Source: Microbacterium sp. (GTDB lineage Bacteria; Actinomycetota; Actinomycetes; Actinomycetales; Microbacteriaceae). From it: a DNA stretch of 44,140 nucleotides. This document shows, in pieces, positions 24,040 through 32,132 of this stretch (position 1 is the stretch's first letter; each line of letters begins with the position of its first letter). Position numbers and translations under genes: made by a program. Where the stretch lies: assembly GCA_031177765.1 (NCBI GenBank), contig JAPSKH010000007.1:44557-88696 (forward strand), given 5' to 3'. The notes below the pieces were generated by a model. The model searched no databases. It was not told the DNA's origin and worked only from the letters and a program-made list of their open reading frames with translations.

Positions 24040-26451
24040 CTACCAGACGAGCACCGGAACCGTCGGGCTCGCCGAGGGCGCCACCGTGTCGCTGCCCCCG
24101 TACGCGGCCGAGAGCTGGTGGACGCCTTCGTCGAGCGTCGGCAGCTTCACCTTGACCACGCCGCGGTCCTTCGCGGTGAGGGTCGCGGTCGCGAGGACGG
24201 TATCGCCGTCCGAGATCGCCACCTCGCCGGTGACCGGCGTGCCGTTCTCGGCCATCACGATCGTGGTGAACTGCACCGCCGACCCGGCCTTGGCGAGCAA
24301 CTTGTTCGGGATGCCGATCGTGACGCTCTGGGCGCGCCGGTCCTCGGCTGCGGCGACGCGCACGGGCACCGTCACGGTGGTGCCCGTCTGCGGTCCCGTG
24401 AGGACGAGCTCGACCGTCTCACCGGCCGGAACCGTCGCAGGCAGGTCGACCGCGATCGTCGCGGTGCCGTGATCGTCGTACACCGCCGCGCCGATCGTGT
24501 TGTCGACAGGGAAGGAGCCGAGGACCTCGTCGCCGAGCGAGACGACGACCTCGCTGTCGCGGACGTCGCCCGGCGCCGACATGGCCCACGACTTCACGTC
24601 GAACGCCACGGCCGATCCCGGTTCGTAGGCCTCCGGCGCGTCCGCAGGGAAGGTGACCTCCACGGCGCGCTGCGAGTAGTCGACCGCCAAGGGCGACCCT
24701 GCGGGCGCGAACGCCTCGAGGTAGTCGACCATCGCGGCGAGGTCGACCTTGCCGGTGTCGCGCTTGTCGGCGCCGTTGGCGAACTCCCGGAAGTTGTCGC
24801 CCCCGCCTGCGAGGAAGGAGTTCACCGTCACCGAGTACGTCGCGGCGGGGTCGATCGGCTCACCGTTCAGCCACATGCCGGTGACCGTCCCCTCGGGGGC
24901 CTGATACGTGAGCCCCTCCTCGTTGGCCGCCGTCGCCGGGTTGTCGCGCTGGACCTCGGTGACGACCTGCTGCGTGTAGGTGTATTCGAATCCCTGCGAG
25001 GCACCCAGGCGCAGGAACGGTCGAGAGGGCAGGGCGTTGTACGCGTCGCGCTGCCACTGCTGCTCGAGGATCGCCTCGATCTGCGCACCGGTCAGCTGCA
25101 GGTTCACGAGCGTGTTCGCGAACGGCTGGACCAGGGATGCCTGCTTGTAGGTGAGCGTGCGCGGATAGGACCCGTCGGCCGGCGGCGTGCCGACCATGTC
25201 CGCGCGCAGGCCACCCGGGTTCATGAAGGCGATCTGCGCGCCCCCCGACTCGGGGGCTTCGGTCGCCCACTGCTGCACCTCCGCGACGAGGTTGCCGAGC
25301 GTGGACTCGCCGCCCCGGTTCTCCGTCGTGCCGTCCGCGAGCTTGGCGCGGCTGAAGGCGCCGGCGATCTCGCCGAGCGGCTCGGCGCCGAGCACCTCCG
25401 CCTCCGCCACCGCCTCGGCGACGAGCGCGGCGACCTCCGCGTCGGGCTGAGCGGGGTACGGCGCGACCGGGATGATGCTCTGCGTCTTGGCCTGCACCTG
25501 GCCGGTGGCTCCGTCCACGGTGAACAGAAGCTGGTTCAGATTCGTCCCGTACTGGCCGGCGGAGACGACTGGACGAGTGGTGACCGCGCGGCCTTCGTCG
25601 ATCCAGGCCTGGACCGGGTACTCGCAGTTGTACGCGAGGTGGGTGTGACCCGACACGATGGCGTCGACGTCGGCGGACACGCCGGAGACGATGTCGCCCC
25701 AGGTCGTGCCGGCCGCCGCAGCCGCCGCGCAGTCGGTGGTCGTGGCGCCCTCGTGGACGAGCATGACCACAACGTCAGCACCCTCGGCCACCAGTTCGGA
25801 CGCTTCGGCGTTCACCGATTCCACGATCCCCTGGACGACGATGTCGGCGATCCCGTCGGGATTGACCAGCGCCTCCAGCTCCTCGGTGACGGCGCCGACG
25901 AATCCGACCTGGACGTCGCCGAACTCCTTGATCCACGTGGAGGGAACGGCGTCGTCACCGGTCGCGCGGACCTTGAGGTTGGCCGCGATGTACTGCCACT
26001 GCGCTCCGCCGTAGGGGTTGGCGACCGGGTCGTACGGCGCCATGACGCGATCGATGAGGTCGTCGTAGCCCTGATCCAGTTCGTGGTTGCCGACGGCCGA
26101 CACCTCCAGCCCGGCGGCATTGAGCGCGTCGATGGTGGGCTTGTCGCTCTGGATGAAGGACTCGAAGGTCGAGGCGCCGATGAGGTCGCCCGCCGCGGCG
26201 AACACCGTGTTCGGGTTCGCAGCCCGCAGGGCGTCGACCGTTCCGGCGAGCTTGGCCGCCCCCGCTTCGGTCCCGTTCGCGGCGATGCGACCGTGGAAGT
26301 CGTTGGTGGCGAGGATCTGCACCTCGGTGGGGGCCGCGTGCGCGGGCGTCGCCGCGAGGGCGCTGGCAGCGAGGGCCGCGGCGGTGGCGACGGCGGACGC
26401 GGCGAGCCGGCGAGCGGCGCGGGGACGGTCGGGGTGGGACCTGGGTCGCAT
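24040..26451 (-). CDS. Secreted bifunctional metallophosphatase / 5'-nucleotidase
   Basis: Predicted exported enzyme that hydrolyses extracellular nucleotides (UshA/YfkN-type). It has 803 residues: a signal peptide (Arg-rich n-region with RR, long Ala-rich core, cleavage near THAHA-like TPAHAAP at about residue 40), calcineurin-like metallophosphatase domain (ATNDFHGRI, AAGDLIGAS, VGNHELDQG, IVSGHTHLAYN), 5'-nucleotidase C-terminal domain (FMNPGGLRADM, FLAGGGDNFREF), and two Ig-like beta-rich segments in the last 200 residues. No LPXTG or membrane anchor at the end (PVPVLVW-like terminus), so it is probably released. RR in the n-region leaves Tat export possible. RBS AGAGGA precedes the ATG. 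Confidence 0.92.
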   Translation of the reverse strand: MRPRSHPDRPRAARRLAASAVATAAALAASALAATPAHAAPTEVQILATNDFHGRIAANGTEAGAAKLAGTVDALRAANPNTVFAAAGDLIGASTFESFIQSDKPTIDALNAAGLEVSAVGNHELDQGYDDLIDRVMAPYDPVANPYGGAQWQYIAANLKVRATGDDAVPSTWIKEFGDVQVGFVGAVTEELEALVNPDGIADIVVQGIVESVNAEASELVAEGADVVVMLVHEGATTTDCAAAAAAGTTWGDIVSGVSADVDAIVSGHTHLAYNCEYPVQAWIDEGRAVTTRPVVSAGQYGTNLNQLLFTVDGATGQVQAKTQSIIPVAPYPAQPDAEVAALVAEAVAEAEVLGAEPLGEIAGAFSRAKLADGTTENRGGESTLGNLVAEVQQWATEAPESGGAQIAFMNPGGLRADMVGTPPADGSYPRTLTYKQASLVQPFANTLVNLQLTGAQIEAILEQQWQRDAYNALPSRPFLRLGASQGFEYTYTQQVVTEVQRDNPATAANEEGLTYQAPEGTVTGMWLNGEPIDPAATYSVTVNSFLAGGGDNFREFANGADKRDTGKVDLAAMVDYLEAFAPAGSPLAVDYSQRAVEVTFPADAPEAYEPGSAVAFDVKSWAMSAPGDVRDSEVVVSLGDEVLGSFPVDNTIGAAVYDDHGTATIAVDLPATVPAGETVELVLTGPQTGTTVTVPVRVAAAEDRRAQSVTIGIPNKLLAKAGSAVQFTTIVMAENGTPVTGEVAISDGDTVLATATLTAKDRGVVKVKLPTLDEGVHQLSAAYGGSDTVAPSASPTVPVLVW

Positions 26452-26530
26452 GGGGGTTCCTCTGGACGGACGGATGGGATGCCGCCGCGCTGGCGAGCGG
26501 GTTCACCGCTGTGGGCACGCCGTGCTCCCG

Positions 26531-26536
26531 AGCCTA
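26531..26536 (-). promoter_or_regulatory. Candidate -10 box for the 5'-nucleotidase gene
   Basis: TAGGCT on the minus strand at 26536-26531, with TGGTCG as a weak -35 at 26559-26554 (17-nt spacer). The leader would be about 70 nt. The 164-nt gap between this gene and the MarR gene also holds a 6-bp dyad (GATGAG-N6-CTCATC, 26564-26581) and a short GC hairpin after the MarR gene (26594-26608). Confidence 0.35.
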
Positions 26537-26615
26537 GGAGTCGCGATGCGAGCCGACCAGGGGGATGAGAAAGACCTCATCGACGCACGGAGACGGCCGC
26601 TTCGGCCGCGGCGCT

Positions 26616-27059
26616 TCAGCGTCGACCGGCGAAGGGACTCAGCGCGTCCCGCAGCGCCAGCAGCGACTCGGCATCCGCGCCGACGCTCGCCATGACCTGC
26701 CGCGGAACGTCCAGCGCCTTCTCGCGGAGCTGCACACCCAGCGGAGTCAGCCCGACGTCCAGCGTCCGCTCGTCGCCGTTCCTGCGCGACCTGGTCACCA
26801 GTCCCTGCACCTGCAGGCGCTTGACCAGTGGCGACAGCGTCGCAGGCTCGAGGGCCAGTTCGTCGGCGAGCTGGCGCAGCGAGCGCGGCGCCTTCTCCCA
26901 CAGCGCGAGCATCACCAGGTACTGCGGATGCGTCAGCCCGAGCGGCTCGAGGATCGGGCGGTAGATCGCCACGACGTTGCGGGCGGCGGTGACCAGCGCG
27001 AAGCAGACCTGATTGTCGAGCTTGAGCAGGTCATCGGGAGCGAGATCGGTGCCGGCCAT
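26616..27059 (-). CDS. MarR family regulator, OhrR-like peroxide sensor
   Basis: Winged-helix repressor of 147 residues. The N-terminal text LKLDNQVCFALVTAARN carries Cys19 at the position of the reactive Cys of OhrR, and THPQYLVMLALWE is very close to the OhrR signature; the recognition region is LEPATLSPLVKRLQVQGLVTRSR. This supports sensing of organic hydroperoxides through Cys oxidation (family knowledge), although no ohr peroxidase gene is adjacent. The ATG is leaderless (TAGACT-N6-ATG). It is divergent from an 83-aa gene, with a perfect 14-bp palindrome in the 42-nt gap that is the likely operator for both. Confidence 0.9.
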   Translation of the reverse strand: MAGTDLAPDDLLKLDNQVCFALVTAARNVVAIYRPILEPLGLTHPQYLVMLALWEKAPRSLRQLADELALEPATLSPLVKRLQVQGLVTRSRRNGDERTLDVGLTPLGVQLREKALDVPRQVMASVGADAESLLALRDALSPFAGRR

Positions 27060-27065
27060 GGATCG

Positions 27066-27071
27066 AGTCTA
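27066..27071 (-). promoter_or_regulatory. -10 box for the leaderless OhrR-like gene
   Basis: TAGACT on the minus strand at 27071-27066, followed by 6 nt and the ATG at 27059. The operator palindrome lies 13 nt upstream, in the spacer/-35 zone. Confidence 0.6.
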
Positions 27072-27084
27072 TCGTGCGCTAATT

Positions 27085-27098
27085 CTTAGTACACTAAG
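27085..27098. promoter_or_regulatory. Likely operator of the OhrR-like regulator
   Basis: CTTAGT-AC-ACTAAG, a perfect 6+2+6 inverted repeat in AT-rich sequence that stands out from its surroundings. It covers the -10 box (TACACT, 27090-27095) of the rightward 83-aa gene and sits upstream of the -10 box of the regulator gene, so one dimer could control both directions. Confidence 0.75.
27090..27095 (+). promoter_or_regulatory. -10 box for the leaderless 83-aa gene
   Basis: TACACT followed by 6 nt and the ATG at 27102. It lies inside the operator palindrome. Confidence 0.6.
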
Positions 27099-27101
27099 TA
27101 C

Positions 27102-27353
27102 ATGCCCGACACCGACTCCTCCTCCGCCCGCCGACCGCTGCGCGAACGGGTCCGCGAAGCCGGCGGATGGTACGCGTGGATCAACCGCACCCTCATCAGA
27201 GCGGCCGGTCCGGCAGCCGTCGGTCCCTACGAGACGACACCCGCGCCGAGCGCGGCACAGCGCGCCGAACGCGCCTGCCCCCTGTGCGGGGCGCCGATCA
27301 CGCAGCACACCTTCGACCGCTCGGGACCGAAGCCCCTCATGCACTGCCCGTGA
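27102..27353 (+). CDS. 83-aa Cys/His protein divergent from OhrR-like regulator
   Basis: I do not recognise the family. The N-terminal half is basic and aromatic (LRERVREAGGWYAWINRTLIRAA), the C-terminal part holds a possible metal site: Cys59, Cys62 (CPLC), His69, His81 and Cys82, with the protein ending two residues after the second Cys-containing pair. No signal peptide. The gene is leaderless and its -10 box lies within the operator of the divergent regulator, so it is probably repressed by it and induced by peroxide or a similar signal. A role in redox or metal handling is only a guess from context. Confidence 0.72.
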   Translation: MPDTDSSSARRPLRERVREAGGWYAWINRTLIRAAGPAAVGPYETTPAPSAAQRAERACPLCGAPITQHTFDRSGPKPLMHCP

Positions 27354-27384
27354 GTGCCGGGCCGCCCAGGCGTGGCCGGGCCGC

Positions 27385-29463
27385 TCAGGCGTGGCCGGCC
27401 CGCTCCATGGCGCGAAGCTCCTTCTTGAGGTCCTGCACCTCGTCGCGGAGCCGCGCGGCGAGCTCGAACTTCAGCTCGCCCGCGGCGGCCAGCATCTGCT
27501 GACTGAGGTCGGCGATCGTCGCCTCGAGCTGCTCCGCCCCCTCGGCTCCGATCCCCTCGCGACGCAGCTGCGGGGTGGGCGACTTGCCCTTGCCCGACTT
27601 CACACGGGAGTCCTTGCGCGAGAGCATCCGGTCGGTGTCGGATGCCTCGCGCGCCAGCACCTCGGTGATGTCGGCGATGCGCTTGCGCAGCGGCTGCGGA
27701 TCGATCCCGTGTTCCTTGTTGTACGCGATCTGCTTGTCGCGCCGGCGGTTGGTCTCCTCGATGGCGTTGCGCATCGAGTCCGTGATCGTGTCGGCGTACA
27801 TGTGCACCTGACCCGAGACGTTTCGCGCGGCGCGCCCGATGGTCTGGATGAGCGAGGTTCCCGACCGGAGGAAGCCCTCCTTGTCGGCGTCGAGGATCGA
27901 CACCAGCGACACCTCGGGAAGGTCGAGGCCCTCGCGGAGCAGGTTGATGCCCACGAGGACGTCGTAGACGCCCGCTCGCAGCTCGGTGAGCAGCTCGACG
28001 CGTCGGAGGGTGTCGACGTCGGAGTGCAGGTAGCGCACCCGGACCCCGTGCTCGCCGAGGAAGTCGGTGAGCTCCTCGGCCATCTTCTTCGTCAGGGTGG
28101 TGACCAGGACCCGCTCGTCCCGGTCGACGCGGATCCGGATCTCCTCCAGCAGGTCGTCGATCTGCCCCTTGGACGGCTTGACGATGATCTCGGGGTCGAT
28201 CAGCCCGGTCGGCCGGATGATCTGCTCGACGACGCCGTCGGCGATGCCCATCTCGTAGCGTCCCGGCGTCGCGGACAGGTAGACCGTCTGCCCGACCCGC
28301 TGCTTGAACTCGTCCCAGCGCAGCGGCCGGTTGTCGAGGGCGCTGGGCAGACGGAAGCCGTGCTCGACCAGCGTGCGCTTGCGTGAGGCGTCCCCCTCGT
28401 ACATCGCGCCGATCTGCGGCACGGTCACGTGCGACTCGTCGATGACCATGAGGAAGTCGTCGGGGAAGAAGTCCAGCAGCGTGTGCGGGGGCTCGCCGGG
28501 CATGCGGCCGTCGAGATGCCGCGAGTAGTTCTCGATGCCGCTGCAGAAACCCAGCTGCTGCAGCATCTCGAGGTCGAACGTCGTGCGCATGCGCAGCCGC
28601 TGGGCCTCGAGGAGCTTGTTCTGCGACTCCAGCTCCTTGAGCCGCTCCTCCAGCTCGTGCTCGATCGTGCCGATGGCGCGCTGCACGGTCTCGGTGCCGG
28701 CCACGTAGTGGGATGCCGGGAAGATCGGGACCGAGTCCATCCGCTGGACCACATCGCCGGTGAGCGGGTGCAGCATGTACAGCGCCTCGATCTCGTCGCC
28801 GAACATCTCGATGCGGATCGCGTACTCCTCGTACACCGGGATGATCTCGATCGTGTCGCCGCGCACGCGGAAGTTGCCGCGCGAGAAGTCCACGTCGTTG
28901 CGGTTGTACTGCATCGCGATGAACTTGCGGATCAGCGCGTCGCGGTCGTAGACCTCGCCGACCTGCAGCGCGACCATCGCCCGGAGGTACTCCTCGGGCG
29001 CACCGAGGCCGTAGATGCACGAGACGGTGCTGACCACGACGACGTCGCGGCGGCTCAGCAGCGAGTTCGTCGTCGAGTGACGCAGCCGCTCGACCTCGGC
29101 GTTGATCGAGGAGTCCTTCTCGATGAACGTATCGGTCTGCGGCACGTACGCCTCGGGCTGGTAGTAGTCGTAGTACGAGACGAAGTACTCGACGGCGTTG
29201 TGCGGCATGAGCTCGCGGAACTCGTTGGCCAGCTGCGCCGCCAGGGTCTTGTTGTGCGCCAGCACCAGTGTGGGGCGCTGCACGGCCTCGACGAGCCACG
29301 CCGTGGTGGCCGACTTTCCGGTTCCGGTGGCGCCGAGCAGCACGACGTCGGTCTCGCCGGCGTTGATGCGGGCTGCGAGTTCGGCGATGGCCTGCGGCTG
29401 ATCCCCCGACGGCGCGTAGTCGCTGACGACCTCGAAGGGTCGCACGGATCGAGTGGTCTGCAC
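27385..29463 (-). CDS. uvrB: Excinuclease ABC subunit B
   Basis: DNA helicase-like ATPase that verifies damage in nucleotide excision repair. It has 692 residues. Walker A is [16 protein letters not shown]; the damage-probing beta-hairpin reads [27 protein letters not shown] and TIGRAARN are helicase motifs; a C-terminal UVR motif (about 645-685) binds UvrC. GTG 29463 gives the usual N terminus ([16 protein letters not shown]). TACGCT lies exactly 6 nt upstream, so the mRNA is probably leaderless; the GGAGGA that touches the start codon is too close to work as a Shine-Dalgarno. The frame open to 29589 is a shadow of the neighbouring gene. Confidence 0.97.
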   Translation of the reverse strand: MQTTRSVRPFEVVSDYAPSGDQPQAIAELAARINAGETDVVLLGATGTGKSATTAWLVEAVQRPTLVLAHNKTLAAQLANEFRELMPHNAVEYFVSYYDYYQPEAYVPQTDTFIEKDSSINAEVERLRHSTTNSLLSRRDVVVVSTVSCIYGLGAPEEYLRAMVALQVGEVYDRDALIRKFIAMQYNRNDVDFSRGNFRVRGDTIEIIPVYEEYAIRIEMFGDEIEALYMLHPLTGDVVQRMDSVPIFPASHYVAGTETVQRAIGTIEHELEERLKELESQNKLLEAQRLRMRTTFDLEMLQQLGFCSGIENYSRHLDGRMPGEPPHTLLDFFPDDFLMVIDESHVTVPQIGAMYEGDASRKRTLVEHGFRLPSALDNRPLRWDEFKQRVGQTVYLSATPGRYEMGIADGVVEQIIRPTGLIDPEIIVKPSKGQIDDLLEEIRIRVDRDERVLVTTLTKKMAEELTDFLGEHGVRVRYLHSDVDTLRRVELLTELRAGVYDVLVGINLLREGLDLPEVSLVSILDADKEGFLRSGTSLIQTIGRAARNVSGQVHMYADTITDSMRNAIEETNRRRDKQIAYNKEHGIDPQPLRKRIADITEVLAREASDTDRMLSRKDSRVKSGKGKSPTPQLRREGIGAEGAEQLEATIADLSQQMLAAAGELKFELAARLRDEVQDLKKELRAMERAGHA

Positions 29464-29469
29464 TCCTCC

Positions 29470-29475
29470 AGCGTA
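29470..29475 (-). promoter_or_regulatory. -10 box for leaderless uvrB
   Basis: TACGCT on the minus strand at 29475-29470, then GGAGGA (6 nt) and the GTG at 29463. Confidence 0.55.
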
Positions 29476-29524
29476 TGCGGGGCGTCGGACACGCGGGCCG
29501 GGTTCGCCCTGGGCGGAGCCGGAC

Positions 29525-29600
29525 TCAGCCGCCGAAGCCGCCGCCGTCGAACCCGCCGAAGCCGCCGCCGTCGAAGCCGCCGAAGCCACCCGCGTCGAGC
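29525..29600 (-). repeat. 24-bp tandem repeat coding the GGFGGFDG tail
   Basis: About three imperfect tandem copies of a 24-bp unit that encodes GGFGGFDG at the C terminus of paralog A, ending at the stop codon. The unit is GC-rich and likely variable in copy number between strains. Confidence 0.7.
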
Positions 29601-30151
29601 CCGCCGCCGTCGAGCCCGGCGCCGGCGTCGACGCCGCCGGAGCCGACTGCGCCGGGGTCGTAGGTCTCTCCGACCCACGCCGGCTCGCTCGCGATGGCGA
29701 GAGATCCAGCGCCGGCCGAGAAGTACGTCATGACCGCGGCCGACATCAGGAAGTTCTGGGCGACGATCACCGCCGCCCCGCTGCCGAGCACGAGCTGCCG
29801 CGGGTCCACCGCGTCCCGCGGGTCGTCGGCGGCCGTCGCGACGGAGGCGCCGGCGGATCCGACCAGACCTCCACGTGCCGCCCGGCGTTCCTCGGCGCGG
29901 CGCACCAGCCTGGCGATCACCGTCGGGTCATCGGATGCGGCATCCCGCTCCCGGTCGGACAGGAACGGTCGCAGCTGCTCGAACATCTCGCGGCGCCGCT
30001 CGGCCGGCAGGTCTTTGAACGCCGACGCGTGCGCGCTCTCGATGACGGGGGCCGGCAGCGTGTTGAGCAGATAGATGTACCGCCCCATGCGCTCCTCGTC
30101 GCTGAGGGCGTCGCGCCGCCTCCGGCGCCGCAATCGCGAGAGCAGGCCCAT
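29525..30151 (-). CDS. Gly-rich membrane protein, paralog A (unknown function)
   Basis: Unknown family, 208 residues. [13 protein letters not shown] start (basic), then an acidic/helical domain with [28 protein letters not shown] (about 17-44), a single hydrophobic stretch near 120-145 ([23 protein letters not shown]), and a low-complexity tail of [10 protein letters not shown] repeats. It is clearly related to the protein at 35036-35689 (same MGLL start, RY-YLL-PxxxIExxHAxAF core, hydrophobic segment, Asp/Gly/Phe tail). ATG 30151 has AGGAGG with good spacing; the in-frame GTG at 30175 would overlap the -10 box. It lies between coaE and uvrB and may be co-transcribed with coaE. Confidence 0.85.
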   Translation of the reverse strand: MGLLSRLRRRRRRDALSDEERMGRYIYLLNTLPAPVIESAHASAFKDLPAERRREMFEQLRPFLSDRERDAASDDPTVIARLVRRAEERRAARGGLVGSAGASVATAADDPRDAVDPRQLVLGSGAAVIVAQNFLMSAAVMTYFSAGAGSLAIASEPAWVGETYDPGAVGSGGVDAGAGLDGGGLDAGGFGGFDGGGFGGFDGGGFGG

Positions 30152-30173
30152 GGTGCACCTCCTGACGATGCCC

Positions 30174-30179
30174 ACGCTA
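30174..30179 (-). promoter_or_regulatory. -10 box for paralog A
   Basis: TAGCGT on the minus strand at 30179-30174, then an 18-nt leader with AGGAGG before the ATG. The same TAGCGTG and a similar leader precede paralog B. Confidence 0.5.
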
Positions 30180-30199
30180 CTCCGCGACGCCGCACCGGG

Positions 30200-30814
30200 C
30201 TAGGCGCGGGCGGCGACCCGGGCCGGCAGCGTGCGCCACAGCTCGTCGACCTGACTCAGCGTGTCGTCGATCGTGCCGGTCGTATCGATCACGACGTCGG
30301 CCAGGGCCAGACGCGCGGCGTCGTCGACCTGCGAAGCGATGCGGGCATCCGCCTCGGATCCGGTCATCCCCCGCAGCTCGACCAGCCGTCGCCTGCGCAC
30401 GTCGGCCGGCGCGTGCGCCACCACGATGAGCTGCCACGGGTCCTCCGCCCGCGCCTCCACGAGCAGCGGCACGTCGTACACCACGACGGCATCCGGGTCC
30501 CGTGCGAACGCCTCCTCGAACCGCCGTGCCGACTCCGCCCGCACCGCGGGGTGCACGATCCGGTTCAGGCGTGAGACGGCCTCGTCGTTGCCGAACACCG
30601 CCGCCCCCAGCGCCGCCCGGTCCAGCGACCCGTCCGTGCGCAGCATCCGGTCGCCGAACTCGGTCGCGATGGCCCGGAGCACCGGCGACCCCGGCTGCTG
30701 CACCTCGCGCACCAGCTGATCGGCGTCCACCACGACGGCGCCGTGCTCCGCCAGCCGGCGGGCGATGGTCGACTTGCCCGACGCGATGCCGCCGGTGAGT
30801 GCGATGAGGGGCAT
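30200..30814 (-). CDS. coaE: Dephospho-CoA kinase
   Basis: Phosphorylates the ribose 3'-hydroxyl of dephospho-CoA, the last step of coenzyme A synthesis. It has 204 residues, the core length. Walker A is LTGGIASGKSTIARRL at the N terminus; VDADQLVREVQQPGSP, NRIVHPAVR, and VYDVPLLVEAR are CoaE signatures. The frame is open to 31210, but ATG 30814 fits the family start. CATCCT lies 6 nt upstream, a weaker form of the leaderless pattern seen elsewhere in the window. In many actinobacteria coaE directly follows rpsA; here about 5.6 kb intervenes. Confidence 0.96.
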   Translation of the reverse strand: MPLIALTGGIASGKSTIARRLAEHGAVVVDADQLVREVQQPGSPVLRAIATEFGDRMLRTDGSLDRAALGAAVFGNDEAVSRLNRIVHPAVRAESARRFEEAFARDPDAVVVYDVPLLVEARAEDPWQLIVVAHAPADVRRRRLVELRGMTGSEADARIASQVDDAARLALADVVIDTTGTIDDTLSQVDELWRTLPARVAARA

Positions 30815-31283
30815 GCATCGAGGATGCCACGCGCGGCGGTCGGCTCGGAGGACGACCCCGGCGAGGCTTGGGCGGTTCCTGAGGTCGATCTGAGGCTCGC
30901 CTGAGCACCCGCGGGTAGCGTCGTGGCACCCGAAGGAACGGAACAGCCAGCGGATCTGGGGAACGGTGGGCCATGGCCGGCGAACGAGCACTTGCGTCGC
31001 CGGTCGGCCGCCCGCCGAGCCGCACGCATCGTGCTCAGGCTCGGTGCGGGTCGTTCCGTCGTCGGCATGGCGGGGCGGCGGTCGTGGGGGCGACCGTCTC
31101 TTCGCGCCATGCATCGGGGTCGGGCGCGGGGTGGACCATGGGGAGGTCCGTCGCCCTGCGCGCGGCACCTCGTTCCGGCGGGGCGCGCGGCGCGGAAGAC
31201 CGGGGGGCACCGCGCCGCCGCCTCACCGGGGCGACGCCGGTGCGAAGCCGGCCCGCGCCGATGCACAGGGGGGACCTCCGTCG
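30815..31283. other. 469-nt region between coaE and the response regulator
   Basis: Holds a promoter-like block (three direct repeats and a -10 box at 30879-30921) reading to the right. Downstream of it no convincing gene is seen. One ORF, 30973-31287 (104 codons, Arg-rich, lower third-position GC than its neighbours), ends in an ATGA overlap with the possible regulator start at 31284; I regard it as doubtful. Otherwise this is GC-rich sequence that may serve as a long 5' leader. Confidence 0.5.
30879..30921 (+). promoter_or_regulatory. Promoter with 11-bp-phased direct repeats
   Basis: CTGAGG at 30879 and 30890, and CTGAGC at 30901, are spaced exactly 11 bp apart, one helical turn, and end 10 nt before TAGCGT (30916-30921), a TANNNT -10 box. 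Direct repeats with this phasing over the -35 zone are typical sites for OmpR-family response regulators (family knowledge), and such a regulator is encoded immediately downstream, so autoregulation is likely. Confidence 0.55.
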
Positions 31284-32111
31284 ATGACAGGCGGTCATCG
31301 GTTCCAGGCGGCGTTCTGGGATATCATGACCGACGTCGAGGAGCCGGCGGTCGACCTGTCGGCACCGGAAGGTGCAGGGGTGGAAGAATCTCGGGTCGCG
31401 GTCGTGATCGAGGACGAAGACGACATACGCTCGCTGCTGTCCGCGGTGCTCTCGCAGGCCGGGTTCGAGGTCCACGGCGCGGCCAACGGGGCGGATGGCC
31501 TGGAGCTCGTGCGGGATCACGAGCCGCTCGTGACGACCCTCGACGTCAACATGCCCGGCATGGACGGGTTCGAGACCGCCAAGCGCATCCGCTCGATCAG
31601 CTCGACGTACATCGTGATGCTGAGCGCCCGCACCGAGGAGATCGACGCGCTGCAGGGCCTGGAAGCCGGTGCGGACGACTACGTGGCCAAGCCGTTCCGG
31701 CCGCGCGAGCTCCGGGCGCGGATCGACGCGATGCTGCGTCGCCCGCGCCACCACCTGGCGTCGCCGGGTGCGTCGCAGGACACCGCCGACGGCGTGCTCG
31801 AGCACCGGGGGCTGCGGCTGGACCCGGGTACGCGCATCGTGACGGTCGACGGCGGGAACGTGGAGCTCACCCGCAGCGAGTTCGACATCCTCGCCGACCT
31901 GCTGACGGCGGGGCGTGTGGTGCGTGCCAAGACCGACCTCGCGCTGATGCTCCGCGGTGAGCAGTTCACGGGCGCGGAGTTCGTCAGCGACAGCGACGCC
32001 CGCGCGATCGAGGTGCACGTGGCCAACCTGCGGCGCAAGCTGGGCGAGTCGCCCTCGCAGCCGCGCTGGATCGAGACGGTGCGCGGCGTCGGCTACCGCC
32101 TCACCGCCTGA
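31284..32111 (+). CDS. OmpR-family two-component response regulator
   Basis: DNA-binding response regulator of 275 residues (261 if it starts at ATG 31326). Receiver domain: VAVVIEDEDDIRSLLSAVL with the acidic pocket, phospho-acceptor Asp in TTLDVNMPGMDG, conserved Thr/Ser in VMLSARTEE and Lys in VAKPFRPRELRAR. Then a winged-helix output domain: LTRSEFDILADLL, VEVHVANLRRKLGE-like EVHVANLRRKLGE, and VRGVGYRLTA at the end. I preferred 31284 because AGGGGGG lies about 10 nt upstream, whereas 31326 lacks a ribosome site; the conserved domain starts later in either case. It converges on the kinase operon at 32133-34963, its most likely partner. Confidence 0.9.
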   Translation: MTGGHRFQAAFWDIMTDVEEPAVDLSAPEGAGVEESRVAVVIEDEDDIRSLLSAVLSQAGFEVHGAANGADGLELVRDHEPLVTTLDVNMPGMDGFETAKRIRSISSTYIVMLSARTEEIDALQGLEAGADDYVAKPFRPRELRARIDAMLRRPRHHLASPGASQDTADGVLEHRGLRLDPGTRIVTVDGGNVELTRSEFDILADLLTAGRVVRAKTDLALMLRGEQFTGAEFVSDSDARAIEVHVANLRRKLGESPSQPRWIETVRGVGYRLTA

Positions 32112-32132
32112 ACACGCCCCGCGCCACCACCC

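Noticed and set aside
30151..30175. Earlier GTG start (30175) for paralog A.
   Set aside because: It overlaps the TAGCGT -10 box, and ATG 30151 has a well-placed AGGAGG.
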